Shown piece by piece: positions 6,198-9,882 of a stretch of 9,882 bases of DNA. Position numbers and translations under genes: made by a program. A model generated the notes under the pieces. That model was given only the letters and a program-made list of their open reading frames with translations. It had not been told where the DNA came from and ran no database searches. Location: positions 1-9,882 of the forward strand of contig SYAB01000430.1 of the NCBI GenBank assembly GCA_005787665.1, given 5' to 3'. Position 1 is the first letter of the stretch, and each line of letters begins with the position of its first letter. The stretch comes from Actinomycetota bacterium. Its GTDB lineage: Bacteria; Actinomycetota; Actinomycetes; Mycobacteriales; Mycobacteriaceae.

Positions 6198-6883
6198 TGC
6201 GTATCGACGTCATCACGATCTTCCCCGGCTATCTGGACCCGGTGCGACAGTCCTTGCCGGGCCGGGCGATCGAGACCGGGATCGTCGATTTCGGGGTGCA
6301 CGACCTGCGTCGCTGGACCCATGATGTGCACCATTCAGTGGATGACGCACCCTACGGCGGCGGACCCGGAATGGTGATGAGGGCACCGGTATGGGGTGAT
6401 GCTCTTGACGAGATCTGCACCGGCGAGACGCTTCTGGTGATCCCGACACCGGCCGGGGAGTTGTTCAACCAGGCGCGGGCGCAGCGCTGGACCGCGGAGC
6501 GGCACCTGGTCTTCGCCTGCGGCCGGTACGAGGGTATCGACCAGCGCGTCGCCGAGGATGCCGCCACCCGGATGCGGGTCGAAGAGGTCTCGATCGGTGA
6601 CTATGTGCTGGCCGGCGGTGAGGCGGCCGCGCTGGTGATGATCGAGGCGGTGGTCCGGCTGCTGCCCGATGTGATCGGCAATCCGCTTTCCCACCAGAAC
6701 GATTCGCACTCGGAGCAGTACGAGGGACTGTTGGAGGGGCCGAGTTACACCCGGCCACCCCGCTGGCGCGGCCTGGAGGTCCCGTCGGTCCTGCTGTCCG
6801 GCGATCACGCGCGGATCGCGGCGTGGCGGCGCGATCAGGGGATGGCCCGAACCCGCGAACGCCGGCCCGACCTGATCGGCTAA
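6197..6883 (+). CDS. trmD: tRNA (guanine-N1-)-methyltransferase TrmD
   Basis: A 228-residue SPOUT-class methyltransferase that makes m1G37 in tRNAs with a G at position 36, preventing +1 frameshifts. Seen in order: the N-terminal [27 protein letters not shown] (51-61), the trefoil-knot S-adenosylmethionine site with [10 protein letters not shown] (108-117) and [11 protein letters not shown] (132-142), R154, and D169 in QNDSHS. R154 and D169 have the same numbers as the catalytic Arg/Asp known for Haemophilus influenzae TrmD. The C-terminal helical tRNA-binding domain ends in [11 protein letters not shown]. Last gene of the operon. Its TAA overlaps the opposite-strand lppW-like stop by three bases (CTA 6880-6882 against TAA 6881-6883), with no terminator hairpin seen between the genes. 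Confidence 0.97.
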   Translation: MRIDVITIFPGYLDPVRQSLPGRAIETGIVDFGVHDLRRWTHDVHHSVDDAPYGGGPGMVMRAPVWGDALDEICTGETLLVIPTPAGELFNQARAQRWTAERHLVFACGRYEGIDQRVAEDAATRMRVEEVSIGDYVLAGGEAAALVMIEAVVRLLPDVIGNPLSHQNDSHSEQYEGLLEGPSYTRPPRWRGLEVPSVLLSGDHARIAAWRRDQGMARTRERRPDLIG

Positions 6884-7782
6884 GGAGTGATTCGTCCGCC
6901 GGGGAACATGGTCTTGAGGACCTCGGTGAGGGTGTTGCGCGCGGTGACCTCATCGGCGGGCTGCATGGACGCGATCGCGATCACGAAGCGCCGTTGCGGT
7001 CCCACCACGCCGGTCGAGAGGTGCACCTGGTTGTTCGGTCCCCAACAGCACATCCAACCCTGCTTCACCGCAACAGGTTCGGCGTACAGGCCGTCGGGGA
7101 TGCCGAACCGCTGTGGATAGCCGTCCACACCCACGGGAGTGGATGCGGCCAGGTTGGAGAGGATGATGGCCGCGTACTCTGGCGGTAGGCCACCCGTACC
7201 GTCGAGCAACATGTCGTAGTAGCGGGCCAGATCGGCCGTGGTGCTCATGGTGTTCCACCAGTCGCCGTTGTAGGGCACGGTGGTGTCGGTGAGCGTGTAG
7301 CGTTTCGCGACCCGGGTGATGACCGCGTTACCGCCGTCGCGCACCCAGAATTCCCCGGCCGCGAAGTCATCGGAGGACCGCAGCATCATCTCGAGCGCGC
7401 GCCGGTCCTGCGGGCTGAGCCCGGTCCTTTTCTGGGCGATCTGCAGCAGCAGGTCGTCGGCGATGAACAGCTTGGCCACCGAGGCGATCGGGAATGGGGC
7501 TTTGTCGCCACCGGAGACCAATCGGCCGGTCTGACGATCGATCAGGGTGAAGCTGATATCGGCCCCGCGGCGCTCGGCTTCGGCGGTGGCCTTGCGCGCG
7601 AGGACCCCGAGGGCGGCCGTCGGATCCGGCAGCGCGGCCGGCGGGGGTGCTGTGGGGCGCGCGGCCAGCAGGGTCATCGGCTCCGAGCGGCCCGCCAACA
7701 ACTCCGCGGAGGACGCACCCACCAGGAGTAGCGCCATCAGGACCGCACCGGCGGAGAGGATCATCGACCGTCGGCGACGCAT
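6880..7782 (-). CDS. Secreted PBP/beta-lactamase-fold protein, LppW-like, without lipobox cysteine
   Basis: A 300-residue exported protein in the place of lppW (Rv2905). The N-terminus is a signal sequence or anchor: RRRR 2-5, then a hydrophobic core 8-22. The expected lipobox reads L20-V-G-A23, so the cysteine that would carry the lipid is absent; cleavage after S24-S-A26 or retention as a membrane anchor are the alternatives. The rest looks like a serine beta-lactamase/transpeptidase fold: S101-V-A-K104 (SxxK nucleophile motif), S136-S-D-D139 at the SxN position, and K240-Q-G242 in place of KTG. Two adjacent cysteines (C245, C246) follow the last motif. Active-site residues are largely kept but non-standard, so a hydrolase acting on peptidoglycan or beta-lactams is possible but unproven. 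The start is supported by the strong Shine-Dalgarno sequence GAGGAGAGGG (minus strand, 7785-7794). It sits opposite and between trmD and rplS. Confidence 0.87.
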   Translation of the reverse strand: MRRRRSMILSAGAVLMALLLVGASSAELLAGRSEPMTLLAARPTAPPPAALPDPTAALGVLARKATAEAERRGADISFTLIDRQTGRLVSGGDKAPFPIASVAKLFIADDLLLQIAQKRTGLSPQDRRALEMMLRSSDDFAAGEFWVRDGGNAVITRVAKRYTLTDTTVPYNGDWWNTMSTTADLARYYDMLLDGTGGLPPEYAAIILSNLAASTPVGVDGYPQRFGIPDGLYAEPVAVKQGWMCCWGPNNQVHLSTGVVGPQRRFVIAIASMQPADEVTARNTLTEVLKTMFPGGRITP

Positions 7783-7805
7783 TACCCTCTCCTCGGGTCG
7801 GCGGA

Positions 7806-7823
7806 CGCGTTCGGGCGAACGCG
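7806..7823. repeat. Perfect inverted repeat upstream of the lppW-like gene
   Basis: CGCGTTC and GAACGCG are exact 7-bp inverted arms around GGGC, 24 bases upstream of the lppW-like ATG. It could be an operator for a dimeric regulator or an RNA hairpin in the leader just before the Shine-Dalgarno sequence. The arm order is the reverse of the mycobacterial LexA box. Confidence 0.6.
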
Positions 7824-7944
7824 GCTGGTCGGGCCCACCCCAGTCGACGCCCGGTAAGGGTCAGGGTAGCCGCGCTCTTTGTACACCGCACACACCTCGG
7901 GACGGCGAACGGTTCCGGTCCGGGCGGGTCGGTCGACGCCGCGG

Positions 7945-7978
7945 GCGATTTCGTCCCGGGCCGCCGATCTGGCACAAT
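7945..7978 (+). promoter_or_regulatory. rplS promoter (shared module with rpsP)
   Basis: GCGATTTC (7945-7952) covers the -35 region. After 15 bases comes TCTGGCACAAT (7968-7978), with CACAAT as -10 box and TGG before it. It differs from the rpsP promoter by one base in the 11-base -10 block and one base in spacing. The predicted transcription start is near 7985. Confidence 0.6.
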
Positions 7979-7984
7979 GATGAG

Positions 7985-8104
7985 GTTGTTCGCGCGGGCC
8001 GTTCCGCCGCCTGCTGCGACATATCCGACCACCCTGCTCGGTACTGCCAGGCGCCCACGCGCCGGACAGATCCCCGAAGCCCGACCGCAAGGAACTCTCC
8101 GGAG
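7985..8104 (+). promoter_or_regulatory. 5' leader of rplS
   Basis: About 120 bases. It contains a compact hairpin with arms GGCGC (8050-8054) and GCGCC (8059-8063) and loop CCAC, the Shine-Dalgarno sequence AAGGAA (8089-8094, 10 bases before the ATG), and the palindrome CTCCGGAG (8097-8104) directly against the start codon, which could limit ribosome access. A short frame from TTG 7986 runs to a TGA that overlaps the rplS ATG (ATGA). L19 leader regulation is known in Firmicutes, but I see no resemblance strong enough to claim that element. Confidence 0.35.
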
Positions 8105-8446
8105 ATGAACACTCTCGACTTCGTCGACCAGGCGTCGCTTCGCGACGACATCCCCGCCTTCGGCCCTGGCGACACCGTCAACGTCCACGTGAAGGTTATC
8201 GAGGGCAACAAGCAGCGCGTCCAGGTGTTCAAGGGCGTCGTGCTGCGGCGCTCCGGCGGCGGTGTTCGTGAGACTTTCACGGTGCGCCAGGAGTGCTACG
8301 GCGTCGGTGTCGAGCGAACCTTCCCGGTGCACTCGCCCAATCTCGGTCACATCGTGGTCGTCACCCGTGGCGACGTTCGCCGCGCCCAGCTGTATTACCT
8401 GCGTGAACTGCGCGGGAAGAAGGCCAAGATCAAGGAGAAGCGCTGA
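8105..8446 (+). CDS. rplS: 50S ribosomal protein L19
   Basis: A 113-residue L19, located at the interface of the 30S and 50S subunits and contacting 16S rRNA. The family signatures are clear: [21 protein letters not shown] (19-39), [33 protein letters not shown], and the basic end [22 protein letters not shown]. The length equals that of M. tuberculosis L19. The start at 8105 is fixed by the conserved N-terminus and by AAGGAA upstream; the frame continues 5' without conserved content. In many bacteria rplS follows trmD in one operon. Here an inverted gene intervenes and rplS has its own promoter. A stem-loop overlaps its stop codon. Confidence 0.98.
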   Translation: MNTLDFVDQASLRDDIPAFGPGDTVNVHVKVIEGNKQRVQVFKGVVLRRSGGGVRETFTVRQECYGVGVERTFPVHSPNLGHIVVVTRGDVRRAQLYYLRELRGKKAKIKEKR

Positions 8447-8465
8447 GCTTCTCCGCCCCGGGGCG
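8434..8465 (+). terminator. Hairpin terminator overlapping the rplS stop
   Basis: GGAGAAGC (8434-8441) pairs with GCTTCTCC (8447-8454): 8 bp with a 5-base loop that includes the TGA. The 12-base palindrome CGCCCCGGGGCG (8454-8465) follows directly. No T-tract follows, which is common for actinobacterial (I-shaped) terminators. It could end or attenuate the rplS transcript before lepB, or protect the 3' end. Confidence 0.6.
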
Positions 8466-8517
8466 AGCAGCGCCGGGATTCCGACGTGGGTAGCGGGGTT
8501 TCGAGCCGCGTGATGGC

Positions 8518-8523
8518 TACGCT
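8518..8523 (+). promoter_or_regulatory. lepB -10 box for a leaderless transcript
   Basis: TACGCT fits TAnnnT and is followed by exactly six bases (GGTCCC) and then the GTG start of lepB at 8530. This puts the predicted transcription start on or next to the G of the start codon, the classic mycobacterial leaderless arrangement. No Shine-Dalgarno sequence is present. The same hexamer occurs before carboxypeptidase copy A. Confidence 0.6.
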
Positions 8524-8529
8524 GGTCCC

Positions 8530-9339
8530 GTGACAGCGACCCCCGATCCCCCCGATTCGAGCGCCGAGCAGGCTGCGGATGCTCCGGAGAAACCGGGGAA
8601 GGCCGCAAAGAAACACTCCGCGCTGCGTGAGGGCTTAGTTCTGGTCGGCACCGCGGTGCTTCTGTACTACGTCATGCTCACGTTCGTGGCGCGCCCCTAC
8701 CTGATCCCATCGGAGTCGATGGAGCCCACTCTGCACGGCTGCAAGGGCTGCGTCGGCGACCGCATCATGGTCGACAAGCTGACCTACCGGTTCGGCTCGC
8801 CCGAACCCGGCGACGTCGTCGTGTTCAAGGGCCCGCCCAACTGGAACGTCGGGTACAAGTCGATCCGGTCCGACAACGACGCCATCCGTTGGGTGCAGAA
8901 CGCGCTGTCGTTCATCGGGTTCGTTCCCCCCGACGAGAACGATCTGGTCAAGCGGATCATCGCGGTGGGCGGACAAACCGTTCAGTGCCGCGCGGACACC
9001 GGATTGACCGTGGACGGCAAGCCCTTGGCGGAGCCCTATCTCGATCCCGCCACGATGATGGCCGACCCGGCGGTCTACCCGTGTCTGGGCAATGAGTTCG
9101 GTCCGGTGCGGGTACCCGAGGACCGCCTCTGGGTGATGGGAGACAACCGCACCCACTCCGCCGATTCCCGGGCGCACTGCACCAGCTCCCCGGCGGAGGC
9201 GCAGAAGGGGATTTTATGTACCGGGGATCCGGTGACGGGCACCGTGCCGGTGGACCACGTGATCGGCAAGGCTCGCTTCATCGCATGGCCCCCGTCACGC
9301 TGGGGCGGTGTCACCACGGTCGACCCCCAGCAGGGTTGA
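8530..9339 (+). CDS. lepB: Signal peptidase I
   Basis: A 269-residue type I signal peptidase that cleaves Sec and Tat signal peptides on the outer face of the membrane. A Pro/Glu/Lys-rich cytoplasmic N-terminus (1-32) is followed by one transmembrane helix (about 34-54). The catalytic serine S63 is in PSESMEPTL and the general base K141 in [11 protein letters not shown] (equivalents of E. coli Ser90/Lys145). The conserved box [12 protein letters not shown] comes near the end. An extracytoplasmic C71-K-G-C74 pair follows the serine box and may form a disulfide. There is no second N-terminal helix, unlike E. coli LepB. M. tuberculosis LepB is about 294 aa. The start at GTG 8530 is supported by the TACGCT box six bases before it. 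Substrates in this window include both carboxypeptidases and the DUF1942 protein. The stop TGA is one base before the rnhB ATG. Confidence 0.97.
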   Translation: MTATPDPPDSSAEQAADAPEKPGKAAKKHSALREGLVLVGTAVLLYYVMLTFVARPYLIPSESMEPTLHGCKGCVGDRIMVDKLTYRFGSPEPGDVVVFKGPPNWNVGYKSIRSDNDAIRWVQNALSFIGFVPPDENDLVKRIIAVGGQTVQCRADTGLTVDGKPLAEPYLDPATMMADPAVYPCLGNEFGPVRVPEDRLWVMGDNRTHSADSRAHCTSSPAEAQKGILCTGDPVTGTVPVDHVIGKARFIAWPPSRWGGVTTVDPQQG

Positions 9340-9340
9340 G

Positions 9341-9882
9341 ATGGCCCCCGGGAGGACCGAGTCGGCCACCTGGCCGCCGCGCACGGTGATCCGGCGTGCC
9401 TCGGGACTGCGGACCCTCGAGTCGGCGCTCTACCGCAGTGGGCTGGGCCCCGTCGCAGGGGTTGACGAGGTGGGTCGCGGCGCATGCGCGGGGCCACTGG
9501 TGATCGCCGCCTGTGTACTGGGACCGAATCGCTTCGAGAGTCTTGCCGCACTCGACGACTCCAAGAGGCTCACCGAGAAGACCCGCGAGGAACTCTTCCC
9601 CTTGATCCATCGCTACGCCTTGGCCTATCACGTGGTGTTCATCGCGGCCGCCGACGTGGACCGCTGCGGAGTGCACGCCGCCAACATCGAAGGGATGCGA
9701 CGAGCCGTGGCCGGTCTGGCGGCGCGGCCCGGGTATGTCCTGTCCGACGGCTTCCGGGTTCCCGGGCTGGCGGTGCCCTCGCTGCCGGTGGTGGGCGGCG
9801 ACGCGGCCGCGGCCTGTATCGCGGCCGCCAGCGTGCTGGCCAAGGTCAGCCGGGACCGGCTGATGGTGGCCATGGACGCCGA
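9341..9882 (+). CDS. rnhB: Ribonuclease HII, 3'-truncated by the window end
   Basis: The first 180 residues of RNase HII, which nicks at ribonucleotides embedded in DNA and degrades RNA in RNA:DNA hybrids. The catalytic D42-E43 lie in [17 protein letters not shown], followed by the DDSKRLT box (72-78), the third acidic residue D136 in LSDGF, and D154 in [17 protein letters not shown] with the following VSRDR. The acidic residues match the known D-E-D-D set. The N-terminal 35 residues ([20 protein letters not shown]...) precede the conserved core. The ATG is one base after the lepB TGA, so lepB and rnhB are probably translated as a coupled pair, as in M. tuberculosis (Rv2903c/Rv2902c). The frame is open to the last base; about 80 residues should lie beyond the window (M. 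tuberculosis protein about 264 aa). Confidence 0.96.
   Translation, partial: MAPGRTESATWPPRTVIRRASGLRTLESALYRSGLGPVAGVDEVGRGACAGPLVIAACVLGPNRFESLAALDDSKRLTEKTREELFPLIHRYALAYHVVFIAAADVDRCGVHAANIEGMRRAVAGLAARPGYVLSDGFRVPGLAVPSLPVVGGDAAAACIAAASVLAKVSRDRLMVAMDA

Larger units (their letters stand above)
7783..8104. other. 322-bp divergent intergenic region between the lppW-like gene and rplS
   Basis: From left to right it holds: the lppW-like Shine-Dalgarno sequence (7785-7794, minus); a perfect inverted repeat (7806-7823); a possible minus-strand -10 box TACCCT (7863-7868) without a good -35; the rplS promoter (7945-7978); and the rplS leader with a hairpin (8050-8063). About 7869-7944 shows nothing I recognise. 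Confidence 0.6.

Noticed and set aside
7806..7823. SOS (LexA) box
   Set aside because: The mycobacterial LexA site is TCGAAC-N4-GTTCGA. Here the arms are in the opposite order (GTTC first, GAAC second), so it does not fit.
7547..8104. N-terminal extension of L19 in the same open frame
   Set aside because: L19 homologues begin at MNTLD..., AAGGAA lies just upstream, and the extension overlaps the lppW-like gene in antisense with no conserved content.
7367..8608. Minus-strand open frame (413 codons) across rplS and into the lppW-like gene
   Set aside because: It runs antisense to rplS and out of frame with the lppW-like gene; the translation is low-complexity and has no family motif.
1..9882. 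CRISPR array, insertion sequence, integrase, tRNA or rRNA
   Set aside because: No regularly spaced repeats, transposase motifs, cloverleaf sequences or rRNA segments were seen. The only tandem repeat noticed is the 12-bp duplication at 4230-4253.

Overview
The window is high-GC actinobacterial DNA, almost certainly from a mycobacterium. The evidence is the gene order ffh – amidohydrolase – DacB2-type carboxypeptidase – SnoaL-like – rpsP – khpA – rimM – trmD – lppW-like – rplS – lepB – rnhB, which I know from Mycobacterium tuberculosis (Rv2916c down to Rv2902c), together with a DUF1942/MPT63-type secreted protein, a family I know from mycobacteria. The pknI, Rv2913c and Rv2912c genes that lie in this interval in M. 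tuberculosis are absent. Two DacB2-like genes are present instead of one, as I recall for M. smegmatis (MSMEG_2432/2433), so a Mycolicibacterium-like species is the best guess.

Layout. Positions 1-1741 hold the 3' end of ffh (SRP54 M domain), followed after one base by a metal-dependent amidohydrolase. Positions 1750-4313 form a cell-envelope island: two paralogous secreted DD-carboxypeptidases on the minus strand bracket a plus-strand gene for a secreted DUF1942 protein with a Pro/Ala-rich tail. A SnoaL-like gene diverges from the second carboxypeptidase across only 55 bp. Positions 4928-6883 are the overlapping operon rpsP-khpA-rimM-trmD (ribosomal protein S16, KH RNA-binding protein, 16S processing factor, tRNA m1G37 methyltransferase). 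An opposite-strand penicillin-binding/beta-lactamase-fold gene (LppW-like, here without a lipobox cysteine) separates this operon from rplS. Then come rplS with its own promoter and a hairpin at its stop codon, lepB (signal peptidase I) and the 5' part of rnhB (RNase HII), which runs off the window.

Function. Most genes serve translation and protein export (Ffh, S16, L19, RimM, TrmD, KhpA, LepB). They are interleaved with secreted peptidoglycan-acting or envelope proteins that LepB itself would be expected to process. No mobile element, CRISPR array, tRNA or rRNA was seen.

The most notable non-coding signals are: (i) a promoter module shared by rpsP and rplS (GCGATTTC, then 15-16 bases, then TCTGGCA[G/C]AAT); (ii) several TAnnnT -10 boxes 6-8 bases before start codons (lepB and both carboxypeptidases), which predict leaderless or nearly leaderless mRNAs; (iii) structured 5' leaders before rpsP and rplS; and (iv) a perfect 7-bp inverted repeat upstream of the lppW-like gene. 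I did not find an obviously new multi-gene system. The carboxypeptidase/DUF1942 island is the best candidate for lineage-specific biology.
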